Source: Apostichopus japonicus
Taxonomy: Eukaryota; Echinodermata; Holothuroidea; Aspidochirotida; Stichopodidae
Length of the DNA: 64,000 nucleotides
Assembly (NCBI RefSeq): GCF_037975245.1
Contig: NC_092577.1
Span: 6,293,001-6,357,000 of the forward strand
Reading direction: 5' to 3'
The translations under genes were made by a program, and so were the position numbers. Positions 1 to 13,694 of the stretch are shown piece after piece; within the stretch, counting starts at the first letter, position 1, and every line of letters begins with the position of its first letter. The notes below the pieces were generated by a model. The model was given only the letters and a program-made list of their open reading frames with translations. It ran no database searches and was not told where the DNA came from.

Positions 1-2107
1 AACAGGATATCAGAAAGAAACAAAAACAGTACGAAACATGCACTCTTGCACCTTCATCAGACGAATCAGGTGTTTTGTAAAAATCTTTGTTTTCTATTAT
101 TCGTCCATTCAATGACTTATGAAGCACTATACAGTCATATATAATTATGTTATGCACGTTTAGGACATTTAATTAGCTACAAAAATAATTATATTAATAG
201 GAAATTAACATTGTGCGCATGAGTTGGAATCTTATTTTACAAATCCAGTCACTTCAGGGAAGTACTCATCAAATTCCAGCTTTAGATTGGACTGAACAGA
301 CCACTTTAAATTAAAATAGGCTAAGACTCATTAGTTTATTATCGTAAAATACCTCAAACATCACATATGATAGCAGGGAATGGATGGGTGTGTTCCCAAG
401 CAGAGTCTGTGACTATACAAACAAACTGAAACAATGACGTAACAAGCATGTTCATTGATTACAGAAGGAAAGGGAAATGGAAGTGGCCAATGGTTAATTT
501 GAAATTATTATTTTCTCTTAATTTACAAATTAGTTTTTCTTAGATTAGTTCGCTAACATCTTGTGTGTTGTTTCTTTGTTAATATGGCGTTATTCGGGAA
601 TCTTACGCGGTGCTCTTTAGAAAAAGACGTTCCTTGTGAAACTTAAATATTTGAATTTCTTTCAAATAACTAAAATAGCATAACGTAAAATGAATTGCCT
701 TTAAAGACAAAACAATATTAACCGTACAGTTGAATATCCGATATATCAGAGGCGTTATAGTTTGATGTTCGTCATTGCAAAAATAACAAAATCTTGATAA
801 AAATTGCTTGTAGCAAGAAAATAGCATAACATAAAATGAATTACTAGAAATATATTGCAAGTATGTACGTCAATAACAAATAATTGAAATACATGAAATC
901 GACTAAGAGTGAAATAATTTGATTCTTTCTCCGGTCGTAACTAATTAATACCTTAAATATTATAAATGATCTAGTCATACCCCTACAATGCCTCATTCTC
1001 ACATATACTTGAGTTCATTCAGACATATGAAATAAAAGGAGTGGTTGTATATTGATAAATAACGACATTACCACAATGTAAAATAAGTTTTTAGACAATT
1101 ACTGTGAATGTGTAAGTCAATAACACTAGATTGAAACTCTTGAATAAACTGACATGATCACTTGTCTTTCTTTGGTTGTAACTAATATTGTAATATGTAT
1201 TGAGCATATCATTAACTTCTCCATTAACCTCCCCCACTCAATCTCCACCCCACCCACGAACACACATGTGATCAATCTAACTCCTATGGTCTATTATATC
1301 TTATTACATTGTTGATTTGCGATCTTCTTAAATGCATTCTAACATCTTACACTGAGATTTGCTTGACCATACTATGTCAAATATAGAAATGTACAACATT
1401 TAACTATTATCCAAAGTTCATTTTGGCAAACGGTTAATGCCACTTAGAGAAATTGTAACTTTTATACTGTGCAGTTGGAGCAATGCATTAAAATATTCAG
1501 ATAGATTTAATGTTGACCGTAGGGTGATGGGACACTCTAAATACAGGAGTTACGTAGCTGATATTAGACGTTTATATCACGGAAGCTGGAAACCTAGGAA
1601 TAGAGAAAGAAAATAAATTATTGCAGGAGAGTATAGTAGGAGAGTGTTCGCGTAAAAGTTGATGTTATTCACATTTAAAGAATTTTGAACCAGAATGAGA
1701 CACTTCTTTCGAGCTTCAAACCAACTTTTTTTCTGCAATAAAGTCTGCACGCGTAATTATGACATCTACAGCGTATAAGTATTACTTAAACTTGCATGCA
1801 AAATAACCAACATGTGATCGTTGAAAAAAAAATCCAATATAAGGTGCCTGGGGTTCTTACCCAAATACTTTTTGTTTACATCAAATGGTTCATTCTGAGG
1901 CAAATTAGATTCTATAGGAGGTCTTATAGTTAAGTCTAAACGCAATCACTTATTTGTCGATTGAAAACAAAAGGGGGTACACGCCCTCTCCTGGGTCGGT
2001 ACCTGATATCGGAGTCAATGATTCGAAGTTACAAATGTTTGATAATATGACCTCTAAGCGTTGACTAAGCACATCAATTACTGAACGTAAGACAGTAACG
2101 TTCATTT
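1..2107. other. AT-rich non-coding spacer
   Basis: I see no exon with convincing splice sites and no recognisable repeat here. It may be intron or 3' flank of the minus-strand NACHT gene, which probably continues towards lower coordinates. Confidence 0.4.
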
Positions 2108-3050
<943 letters not shown>

Positions 3051-3162
3051 AACTAAAACATACTAATGAATATTGATCAAAACTACAATTAATCGTAACA
3101 TCAAATCAAGGCAAAGGCAAAGTCACAAAACCATTAATCTTAGTCTTGTAAACTGAACTTAC

Positions 3163-3210
3163 CACTTTAATGTAGTCTTCTTCAGTGAGATCAGTGTTGT
3201 CGATTTTGTG
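3163..3210 (-). CDS. Possible 16-residue leucine-rich-repeat exon of the NACHT gene
   Basis: On the minus strand a 48-nt open block lies between an acceptor (TTTCCCAG) and a strong donor (GTAAGTTC). It starts and ends in phase 0 and reads HKIDNTDLTEEDYIKV. The phase matches the LRR-like exon at 6677-6880, so it could be the next exon of the NACHT gene across a 3.5-kb intron. Evidence is limited to splice signals, an open frame and an LRR-like pattern; it could be chance. Confidence 0.4.
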
Positions 3211-4303
3211 CTGGGAAATTAAAACAAATTTAAAACTCAGATCAAGACAGCGTGGCGTAAAGGTACTTCTATCTTCATGCGATTACATTTAAACACTAAC
3301 TAATATTTTCATTTACATTGGTGCGTTGATGTCAACCTAAAGTATTGTTTAAAATCTCGAAAAATCAACGCAATATGATTCGGAAAGAAATCCACCAGGG
3401 AATTCTGACAGAGAGAAACTTGACACAGTGGAAATAATGATGTACTGTTCTTTTATAAAATGATGAAAATAATTCATGAATCAAAAATTAAGTCACGTTA
3501 TTAATATTTTGTTATTATGTAAACTGATCCATACCTGCCAAGTACCAGAGTTGAGATTCAAACGATACCAAACTTCTGATGGATACCATAAAACTGAAAA
3601 TAGATGGAAATGTCTTACATTTAGTAAAATAACTTATTTTCTAAGGAGCATCCTTTAGATCTTCAGTACAAAACTTTAGTCGTACAACTACAGGTGACGT
3701 CATACCAAGTATATGACGTCATACAAAGCACAATGACGTCACACCTACCTGTCATGATTTACTAAACCTCAATAACTAGATACCACAATCATTGCTATAT
3801 ATACACTAATCAATTGTTTTACGTATTTCACTCCGTGTAGATTTCTTAAAGGGTGTTAAATAATTAGAGGGATGCTAGTCATTGTTAATGCAAAGAATAC
3901 ATTACAAATGAAAAACTACACGTTTGTTACCAGTGTCAATGTAACAAGTATTTTAACACTAAGTATGTTGTTATTATAAAATGTATATTCAGATAAAGTA
4001 TTATTTTTCATTATTTTATCAATTACCTTCAACATTATTTTCATTAAGTGACGTCAATGTTGCACGATGATGAAATCCGACAGGTAACAACGAATAGTTA
4101 AATCTGTGGAGACAAAAACATAGAAAATAGAACAATGATTTATCTTTGAAATTCCTGCGATTTAAATTGTTGTTGTTTAAACTTGGGATTACCAACAAAT
4201 ACTGCCATCGAATCCAGGGTCTTCAGTACAGGTTTGTACAAGGGCCTCTGCATGTACGAACATTTACAAGATGATACATCAGCCCAGTAGAGTAGGTCCT
4301 GAC
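3211..4303. other. Spacer or intron with CRE palindromes
   Basis: Non-coding. Its notable content is four perfect TGACGTCA palindromes: three clustered at 3695-3741 and one at 4049-4056. Confidence 0.5.
3695..3741. promoter_or_regulatory. Cluster of three perfect CRE/ATF palindromes
   Basis: TGACGTCA occurs at 3695-3702, 3714-3721 and 3734-3741, spaced 19 and 20 bp (about two helical turns). A fourth lies at 4049-4056. This is the classical cAMP-response/ATF-CREB site, and the even spacing would put bound dimers on one DNA face. Function is inferred from motif and spacing only. Confidence 0.45.
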
Positions 4304-4738
4304 CATAGGTGTAGGAACCCAATTGAATGGGGGAGGGGGTGAGAGTTGTAACGATTTACCTGAAAATGTTGTCCCCCTGAAGCCCCCCTCACTTTTGAAC
4401 CTCGTATTCGTTATAAGGAATGCCACTAGTGGTGTTTTTTATAACATCGTCTTGGACTGAGAAGGAAAGCATGGAATTCTAACTGTGTCAAAACTCCACA
4501 ATAGTAATGTAAGGTTATAATAAGGCAAGCTTAGAGTGTTAGTCTAATTAACAAAAGCTGAATTTTGTACGGAACCAATGATTCTTATCAAAAATATTAT
4601 TGCAGTTTAGTTTTGTTTGTGGGCAGTGCTTGAAACAATATCAGCATATTGTCTGAATTTCAGTAAAATGTCTTCTTGTTTTTGTTTTTGGGGGGAGGGG
4701 TGGGCTACAGTCCCCTATCCCCGGCTCCTTCACCTATG
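4304..4738. mobile_element. hAT-like MITE, 435 bp
   Basis: The left end CATAGGTGTAGGAACCC and the right end GGCTCCTTCACCTATG are inverted repeats. Flanking 8-mers GTCCTGAC (4296-4303) and ATCCTGGC (4739-4746) match at 6 of 8 positions, fitting an aged 8-bp hAT target duplication. No transposase is present. Ends and size resemble the 440-bp elements at 15925 and 18541. Confidence 0.75.
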
Positions 4739-5164
4739 ATCCTGGCGGTAACTTACCTCTCAAAAGGAGTATGATAATCTTTTAGATGACTGGGGTATGT
4801 CATCACTACCACTAACGAGAGAAGGCGCATATAGGGAAGTTATAGCATTCGTAGTATTCGTATACTTTACAAATGCCCCGAAGTCAATAACTAATGTAAT
4901 CAGTAATTTTGACATAACTACGTCAGTGAATCGCAATCTGTCATTGCACATTCTTTTAAAACTTGTTTTTTCCACACCAACAGACAGGAGTCATACAGTG
5001 TCATTCTTGAACAAAATGATTTTGGATACAAAATTATCTACTGGTAAACATGCCTGCGGTGTTGTCCTGTCGTTGTACTCTTACTACTCACTTCCACAGG
5101 TGCTTTTATTAATGATGAGCTAAGAAAGCTTACTCGAAGAACCTCTTGAAATGAGATAAATTTA
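4739..5164. other. Non-coding spacer
   Basis: Open stretches on both strands overlap each other without splice support or recognisable protein features. I treat it as intron or spacer of the NACHT gene. Confidence 0.4.
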
Positions 5165-6555
5165 TCTACGGCATATGTTTATCTTTACTCCTCCATGTTA
5201 CACCGATCTACATACATTTATCTGCGGCATTTCTTTATCCACTACTCTATGTTACACCGGTCTTCATACATTTATCTACGGCATTTATTTACCTACTACT
5301 GCATGTTACACCGGTCTACATACATTTATCTACGGCAATTCTTTATCTACTACTCCATGTTACACCGGCCTACATACATTTATCTACGTCATTTCTTCAT
5401 CTACTACTCCATGTTACACCGGTCTACATACATTTATCTACGGCATTTCTTTATCTACTACTCCATGTTACACCGGTCTACATACATTTATCTGCGGCAT
5501 TTATTTATCTACTACTGCATGTTACACCGGTCTACATACATTTATCTGCGGCATTTATTTATCTACTACTGCATGTTACACCGGTCTACATACATTTATC
5601 TACGGCATTTCTTTATCTACTACTCCATGTTACACCGGTCTACATACATTTATCTGCGGCATTTATTTATCTACTACTGCATGTTACACCGGTCTACATA
5701 CATTTATCTACAGCATTTCTTTACCTACTACTCCATGTTACACCGGCCTAGATGCATTTATCTACGTCATTTATTTACCTACTACTCCATGTTACACCGG
5801 CCTACATACATTTATCTACGTCATTTCTTCATCTACTACTCCATGTTACACCGGTCTACATACATTTATCTACGTCATTTCTTTATCTACTCCTCCATGT
5901 TACACCGGTCTACATACATTTATCTACGGCAATTCTTTATCTACTACTCCATGTTACACCGGTCTACATACATTTATCTGCGGCATTTATTTATCTACTA
6001 CTGCATGTTACACCGGTCTACATACATTTATCTACGGCATTTCTTTATCTACTACTCCATGTTACACCGGTCTACATACATTTATCTGCGGCATTTATTT
6101 ATCTACTCCTCCATGTTACACCGGTCTACGTACATTAATCTACGGCATTTCTTTATCTACTCCTCCATGTTACACCGGTCTACATACATTTATCTACGTC
6201 ATTTCTTTATTAACTACTCCATGTTACACCGGCCTACATACATTTATCTACGTCATTTCTTCATCTACTACTCCATGTTACACCGGTCTACATACATTTA
6301 TCTACGGCAATTCTTTATCTACTACTCCATGTTACACCGGTCTACATACATTTATCTGCGGCATTTATTTATCTACTACTGCATGTTACACCGGTCTACA
6401 TACATTTATCTACGGCATTTCTTTATCTACTACTCCATGTTACACCGGTCTACATACATTTATCTGCGGCATTTATTTATCTACTACTCCATGTTACACC
6501 GGTTCACATACATTTATCTACGGCATTTCTTTACCTACTACTCCATTTAACACTG
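5165..6555. repeat. 54-bp minisatellite, about 25 copies
   Basis: Tandem units of 54 bp containing CCATGTTACACCGGTCTACA and TTTATCTACGGCATTTCTTT. Because 54 is divisible by 3, more than one frame stays open for over 450 codons, giving spurious repetitive proteins. Variants GGCATTTATTTA and GGCATTTCTTTA alternate in places, so there is a 108-bp higher-order unit and evidence of block duplication. It lies just downstream of the LRR-like exon of the NACHT gene. Confidence 0.95.
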
Positions 6556-6676
6556 GTCCACTCAGTCTTTATTTAGCCTCAAGAGAAACACTCCAAGAGA
6601 GTTCCCTTCGCCAAACCGCGTCAGACACAATGTACTTGTTATGAATAAGATCTTCAAGATGCATAATTTACCTTAC

Positions 6677-9010
6677 TGTTTTCAGTTTTTTACACTTTGC
6701 TATAAAGCTGAGTATTCCATCCAACTCAATTTCTGTCATTTCGTGTCCATTTTGCTCAAGCCAAAGTTGCTCAACGTTCTCTAGTATTGGAATACGAAGT
6801 TGAGATTTAAGAACAATATGACTGGTTAAGACATCTACTGACTGGAAAGACTCAAATAGATATAAACTTGAAACTGGTATCTGTAATGAAAGAATAAGTA
6901 GAACGATTATTAATAGTATTTTTATTGATTAATATGAATAATCATCAATCAACAGTTAATTTTACTGAATATACATATTTGATATGTGGCAAAATAATCG
7001 CAGTTTTTATTGTCTAAGTTCCTTTATAATTGTCGAACACTTCACATCATCTGATCTTTAACAACGTAGTGTTTTCGAAATTATAATTCGTTCTGTGAAA
7101 TCACATGATCAGAATCGATAGATTTGAGTCGTTCATGTGCACATAATAAATACTCGTGTAATTACAGGACTACCATGTCACCTCTATATGAACAGTTACT
7201 GTAGTTTTCATTCTTCTGGTTATATATTAACGATGCATATAATCCTCATGACTATAAGAGATTGGCGGAAAATGTTGAATATTAAAACCAGTGTGTTTGT
7301 TGGTTTCCTTACTTTTTAACATTTCATATATTTTCTTTTATAAAAGATAGATATTTTCAAGCATTTACATAGCGTTCACAACATGTGCACACCATACATA
7401 CAGTGGTGTGCCTTATAACACATTGCGCTCTGCCTTGAAACCAGTTCTGCAGAATTGTGAATTTACACTATAATATACCTTTTCTCTAGCAGCGATGTTT
7501 ATCAGTTGTAAAACAGATCTCTGTATCACCCTAGTATCTTGATTCCTCATCTGTAATGTTCCGGAACAGATTTCTCTCAGATTGTCTTTGATTCCATCTA
7601 CCTTTCCACGTTGTTCAAGTATACACATCATCACAAAGACATCTCCACATTCTATATGGCTCAGATAATCTAGTATGTGTTTTGCACATGCAGGATTTAA
7701 GCCACACGCAAATCGGTAAAGGTACTGGAAGGTAAAAGGATCCAAGTCCTCTAGTATTTCGAGTCCTTTGTCTCCATCAGACTTAATATCGGGATCATCA
7801 ACCTTAGCGATGACGTCAGCCAAATAATGAGCAGCGAACCAATCACAGTAAAGGTTGTGATAAAATTTTATAATTTTAATGACTTCAGAATTTGATAGAG
7901 GTTCTTCAGTTTGGTTTGATATTCTTTCCTCCTCTCGTAATATCCCAATGCTTATGAAAGTTTCAATACAAGATTCTCCAATCTCTTTGATAAGTAAATC
8001 TTTCTTCCACTGAGGACTTTCTGATTGTAACTGAAGACCCTGAAACGAAAGTCTATTAAACTCCTGGTTGTGTTTCTCACTTGTTACAAAGCCACTGCCC
8101 ATATAAGCACATTCCATCTTATTATCAAAATGACTATAAAAAGAGCTGATCACGTGACTGAATAAACTGGTCATGGAGGTAAAATGCAATAGTTCACTTT
8201 CAGTCTCGTGAGAGAGGTGAGCATACGTAACAAAGATTAGAGGGATCTGATAGAATTCATAGAGGATTGAAGTACTTGCAAGCCATTCCTTGATAACATT
8301 CAGTGTTTCATCATCATTACCTGATGTTAATACTTCACGTACGTACCTTTCCTGTGCTTCAGTACTAAATCCCGTTAATCTTACAAGGTTAGTCCAATCA
8401 ACACATTCTTGAGGTATTTTACCTGATCGTGTTGTAACAATAAGTTTACATTTTGGTAAGATTATTTTCTTGATGATATTCATGAAATGATTTGATAGGC
8501 TGTGTTGAGGGTACTCGTCAATCCCATCTAGCACAATCACTAAAGAGGTTTCTGCTTCACTAAGTATTTCTTCAATATCATCAATAGAAAATTTAGAGTC
8601 TTTGGATAAAACGAAACGTTTAATAGCCTCATAAATAGACGACACACCTGATAATTGTCTCATCTTAACTACAATCAATATGTCTACGTCACACAGACAA
8701 GATTCCTCGTCATTAGCACACCACTCATACGTGAGTTGTAAGGTCAGGAATGATTTACCGGACCCTGGTTCACCTTCAATAATCCATCGGTGATCTTCCA
8801 TTACATTTTTGTTAAAAATGTCTTTGTAAGAATCTAGTTTCTGCCAGCGATGTTGATGTTTAGTCTGATCTTTAGAGAGATATTCAACTCCTCCCTCGAG
8901 AAACAAACGTTGGACTGTGTATTGTTTCTCCAAGAAAGGGATTGGTCGAATGGACCGATATGAATATTCATATTCCGTTTTCAGCTCTGCTTTGAATTGC
9001 TCCATACGGT
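6677..9010 (-). CDS. NACHT-domain NLR-like immune receptor, internal exons
   Basis: Two exons on the minus strand. 9010-7479 encodes about 510 residues (acceptor TTTCTCAG, donor GTATAT, in-phase 2, out-phase 0). 6880-6677 encodes 68 residues (acceptor ATTACAG, donor GTAAGG, phase 0 to 0). The large exon has a Walker A P-loop GEPGSGKS (about residue 78 from its first Met), Walker B/DEAx-like LVIVLDGIDEYP (about 155-165) and a sensor-type KLIVTTRSG: the order of a STAND/NACHT NTPase. The second exon has an LRR-like core (VEQLWLEQN ... LDGILSFIAKCKKL). Such proteins sense microbial or damage signals in the cytosol and oligomerise through NACHT. The N-terminal effector domain must lie in exons above 9010 that I could not identify, and the 3' end is not certain, so this is a partial model. 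Confidence 0.85.
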
Positions 9011-10627
9011 CTGAGAAATGCAAATTAAAGAAAATAAAAACGACATATCATCGAAGAAAATCAAACTATATATTTCATATGAATACCTGGATATGATATT
9101 ACAGAGGAGGTTCTTTTACATCAACAGGTTTGTTCAGGAAAGAAAGAAAAAAAGCATATGCAAAGGCTAAGTGGTACCCTTTGTACAAACCAACTAGTTA
9201 AAACGTCCCGACCACCTCTCTCCCCTCCTCATTTGCACGGGGTGCGTTTCAGTGCTTATATATAAACCGGAAACAATTATCTGTTTGAAGTCGCTGTGAA
9301 CGACAAAAGTATACCAGTAAAATCGGATTAATATGAAATTTTGTATCGCCTTACAGTATATGCGTTCATATCTTCATGTAACAATTCCAATCGGTTAGGT
9401 CAAATTAATAAGGTAGAAACAAAACAATCAAGACAATATAAACAAAATCACGTTGAACTATCGATCATACACTGTAAAAGTAAATACAATGCTGGGGCTT
9501 AAATCCTTAACAATCTTTATTTGAAACATAAACTTTCTTATGCTTAGGTTACTAATACAAATCTATGTTATTACAACAAACCTTGCACTGTAAGGCGCTC
9601 CATCGATTATGACGTCACAACAACTTTCGTGACTGGTTGGCGGGATAAACTTGGGTCTTCACTTTTCTTTTCCGTTGAGTGATATTATCCATGAGTATCT
9701 TTCAAAGAGATGATCTGTCGAATATATATTGATACAGAATGCATGGTAAAAACTTACAAAATATTTATAAATCAATGTATAATTCTCTGAGTCAACAGGA
9801 CCAGTCACTTTACCAACAGGTCTCTGGCTCGACAAAGATTACATCAAAGTGAATCTCTCTTTATCTCTTATTTACTGTTTATTGTTTACACAAAACATCG
9901 ACCTTTGAGGTAATCTAATGTTAACCAGCCCTGATAAACCCAACTTTCTGTTTTGTTATCAATATTCGTGATATATTTAAGAATCTGTTTAAGAATCTGT
10001 TTAAGTTAGGTTTTATTATTTGATGATGCTAATCGATAGTGACATCAGATAATTTGGTCTTAAATGTGTGTAATGCAGCAATACAAAGCGCACACGTGAC
10101 GAAATATTTCCGTTGAGGATCAAATCAAATTTAGTAATTATTCCCTCAGTAACCTTTATTTGATGCAATTAGTGAGAAAGATGACACTTTGTTATCAATA
10201 CACTCTCTTGTGTATAGAATTAGCCTACCACGTTAACATTGTTAGCCTAACTGTTGCTTTAAGTGGCACGAATGAGACTCGTGCAGAGGATAATCGTTGA
10301 AAGCTATATTATTTAGAATCTCACATGATTTACATTTTTCTAATAATGTTAGTAAAATAACATTTACCATGCATCGTTCTGGTCACCCTGATAAGCAAAA
10401 ATATTAGTCACGTGATTGCTATCATACAAAACAAAAAATCTTTAAAATCAGTTAAAATCTGAAACTCTATTGTTTCAATATTCTTCCTAGTTACCAGGAA
10501 GTTTGTAACGTTTAAGAATGCTGTTATGTTCCATCTTGGTTTTTAGTGACAAGAACCACATTCCCACCGGATAAGCCTATTTTAACTTATTCAATGTTCT
10601 CTTTACTTCCTACATATATGCCTAACT
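9011..10627. other. Upstream intron or 5' flank of NACHT gene
   Basis: AT-rich with no exon I can support. It contains one perfect TGACGTCA at 9610-9617. The missing 5' exon(s) of the NACHT gene should lie here or further right. Confidence 0.4.
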
Positions 10628-10997
10628 CAAGGGCGTAGGAACCGGGGGCTGGGGGCGCCAGCCCCCCAGTGAAAAATGTGGAGGGGCGGAAGTATCATTC
10701 CGCCCCCCCCCCCCGGTTCGTAAGTTAGAAAACCTCTTTTTCATTTCCAAATGAGAAAAAAAATCTCATTTGGAGCACCAAATTGCATCTAAGGCCAGGT
10801 GAAAACACAAAATTAAGTTTACAAAATGGAATGGGTGTTGAAGTGTGCTATATTGCACCAAATTGCATCTGAGGCCACCTGGAAATGCAAAAAAAAAAAT
10901 CCAAAGGGGAGGGGGACACCCCCTCCCCTCAGACCCCTCTCCCAGGCTGGCCATCAGTCTTCAGCCCCCCACTCAAAAGTACCTTCCTACGCCACTG
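10628..10997. mobile_element. hAT-like MITE, 370 bp, with perfect 8-bp TSD
   Basis: Left end CAAGGGCGTAGGAACC and right end TTCCTACGCCACTG are inverted repeats of a CAGTGGCGTAGG-type terminus. The 8-bp duplication GCCTAACT is perfect (10620-10627 and 10998-11005). The interior has C/G tracts and two copies of a CACCAAATTGCATCT segment. It is non-autonomous. Confidence 0.85.
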
Positions 10998-12639
10998 GCC
11001 TAACTTATACTATGGTCTATGAACTTCCCACTAGATTTATATTAGTAAAACTGATTCACTGGTCCATTATCTTTTCACATGCTTTACTCCATGTTCCATA
11101 GAGAGAGAAAGTAAGACATATACATCTCTCATATGCATATAATTGCAAGATGAAAAGAAGCCTATACCTTGAGGAATCTATTAAATGATTTCCATCCCGA
11201 CTCATCCATTTAAGTTGGACCTATAAGCCTAAAGGCGCAAGGCCTGCTATGAAAATATTACAATTCTAAATGTAAGTTTCGACAGGACTGTTAGTATATT
11301 TATGATCTGATCTGACAGCAATAACGTGAAAGGATAGCACATGTTCTGATTGGAAGAGATATGTTGTAGCTGCATGAATGAACTATTAAATAACCAGGAT
11401 TTACATAAAAGAGTTTGACTAACATGAGCTTAAAATTCTTCCCTTCAAATGTATGGAATATTTAAATCGACATTGAAATCTGATTATACAGACATGGATT
11501 ATAATTCTTATACATTGAAATTGCCTTGAAGACGCCATGTTTATATAGTAATATGCTGTCATAAATTTAACATAGCCTATGTTATTAATGACGTGTTTAG
11601 TATATCAGTACATATATAGCTTCACACCATTACTGTCTCCTGTACGTTACTTACCAGTACGAACATCGCTTTGTGGGTTTATAATCCAGAGTAAAATTTA
11701 AGTCTAGAATCCTTTAATCCTTTAATAACAGATGAAAATCACGAAAGAAGAACATATGGAAACATGAATGAAGAACATCCGATTTACAAGATGGCGTCGT
11801 GTAGGTCATGTGACGTTCTAATATACGAACCTGGATGCTAACTAGATATCGGTAGGAATCAGTCTATAGATTAACTGGTTTCAAAGTTCATATTTTATAG
11901 TTTACACAATCAAAGACTTTATTTGATAATACAATTCATATCTGATATTTATGCCTTGCTGTGTTTATTCTGTCATATCAGACGTTCAAAGTACCTGATG
12001 TACGTATATGCATTGCTCTCAGTTACGTCTATTAATGCGAAACCATTGTAAGTTTCTGATGTATGTTGTCCTATATGTGCGTAATATGCCTGTTAAGTAC
12101 GGTACGCAAACTGTGTAGATCAAACTACAAGCGGCGATGGCCAACTCTGAATATGCCTTGACAAGAAATCTATACAGATTGGTTTACGAAATTGAAAACA
12201 ACGTAAAAATACTGTTTATTAAACAAATATAAAAAAGAAAGGAAATGATACACAATTTAACAAAAGAGGGTGTAGATATAACGAGCTATAGAGCGGGATT
12301 CTAACACGTAAGATTAGGATTGCAAGGGTCTGTGATTAGAGTCCCGTTCTAGAAACAAAAAATATTTTGCTCTAATCAAATTGATCGTCCCGGTCAGTTA
12401 TCAGTAAGACAGGATTTCAATGAAAGGAAGAACAAGTTTTAGTTTAAGTCATCAACAATGTCTGTTATATATGAACGGGTTAGATGTTTTCAAATGACTG
12501 AGTCATGCTAGAAAACTGAGAATATAATTTATTTTTCATTTAAAGAACTTTATATGCTTCATTATATGCTTCAGATATGGTGCAGTAGCGCAATCATGGC
12601 GTTCACAAGATACCAAAGGTGTGTTGGGGAGGGGAGCTG
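10998..12639. other. Non-coding spacer with a possible tRNA-like relic
   Basis: No exon seen. At about 12288-12353 an acceptor-stem-like pair (AGCGGGA with TCCCGTT) surrounds a degraded B-box-like segment, possibly an old tRNA-derived SINE. This is weak evidence. Confidence 0.4.
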
Positions 12640-12907
12640 CAGGGGCGTACCGAGGAATTTGCCAAGGGAGGGCGAAGCTTGTCAGCAAACTATCTAAGAG
12701 TAGCACCACTTGTTGGCGCGAAGCGTACAAAAAAAATTTGGCCGAAAATGCCTCCCAGATTGCTGGAAATGGCACTTCCAAGTATGTTGCATCTAAGCAT
12801 TTTCTATTTTGAAATTACTAGCGATATCATAACAATTTTTTGAATGCTCAAGGGAGGAGGGGGCGGTCTCCCCTTCAAGCCCCCACTCCCTTGGCTACGC
12901 GCTCATG
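12640..12907. mobile_element. hAT-like MITE, 268 bp, with perfect 8-bp TSD
   Basis: Starts CAGGGGCGTACCGAGG and ends CCTTGGCTACGCGCTCATG, imperfect inverted repeats. It is flanked by perfect GGGAGCTG duplications at 12632-12639 and 12908-12915. The interior (GGCGAAGC ... TTGGCGCGAAGCGTAC ... TCTATTTTGAAATTACTAGC) is shared with segments inside the elements at 15246 and 17860, so they form one family. Confidence 0.85.
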
Positions 12908-13694
12908 GGGAGCTGGGTATCGTATACTTTCTACTGTTTAAAGTGTTGGAGTTTGAACTTTTGTGAGATCCTGCCCGGAAGGAGAAAATATAAATTTAGA
13001 CATAAACTGTGCACTGTGCATATTTAGACCAGGGAGCTGCTACTCTAACGCAGCTCCCTGTTTAGACTATAAAGCAGGTCCATATCAGTAACACTTAACG
13101 CAATGTTATACTAATAAATGATAACATAATAGTAAGGGTGATGATACAACCGTACCAAGGGTCCAATTCTCACCAGGATGATTGCAACTATCCACGGAGT
13201 GAACCATTTCCCAACGACTGGCGATCTGAGATGTGACCATGACCCACAAGCATACCCCTTCACCATTGCGCCCGACTGAAGATCCGAGGTGAGGCCATTG
13301 TCCACGTTCCCTCCGCCACCCATTGTGCACTCCACTGCAGGAGCGTCGAATGCCAGGTCCGGTCCCGAGGACAATGCCGGGCCCCCTCTTTTCACTGGTC
13401 ACATGTATCCCATAATGTTTGTTGTAGCCCCCGTACTTCTCCCGGGCGCGTAATATGATTACGAGGCCCCCATACTACAAAATGATGCTATAATTACATC
13501 ACGTCAACTCCTATGTTTACGACTATGCTTGCGTGTGTTATAAAATCAGCAACTTTCCACATCATTTAGGGGAGGGGAAGGGATGAGAGGGGAAGGAGAA
13601 GAGGGGGTTGGGTGTGAGTGGAAGGGGAGGGTGAAGCAATGGGCGGGTAGGGGAAGGGAGGAGGCACGTGTTCCCCTTCTCCCAGTGGATACGG
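12908..13694. other. Non-coding spacer with a G-rich strand segment
   Basis: 13567-13670 is rich in GGGGA and GGGG tracts and could form G-quadruplex on the plus strand. The 13100-13470 part has overlapping open stretches on one strand but no protein features. Confidence 0.4.

Noticed and set aside
5175-6644. Very long repetitive open frames that could be a 450-490 residue repeat protein
   Set aside because: They arise from a 54-bp tandem array open in more than one frame, with no splice or start context and low-complexity translation.
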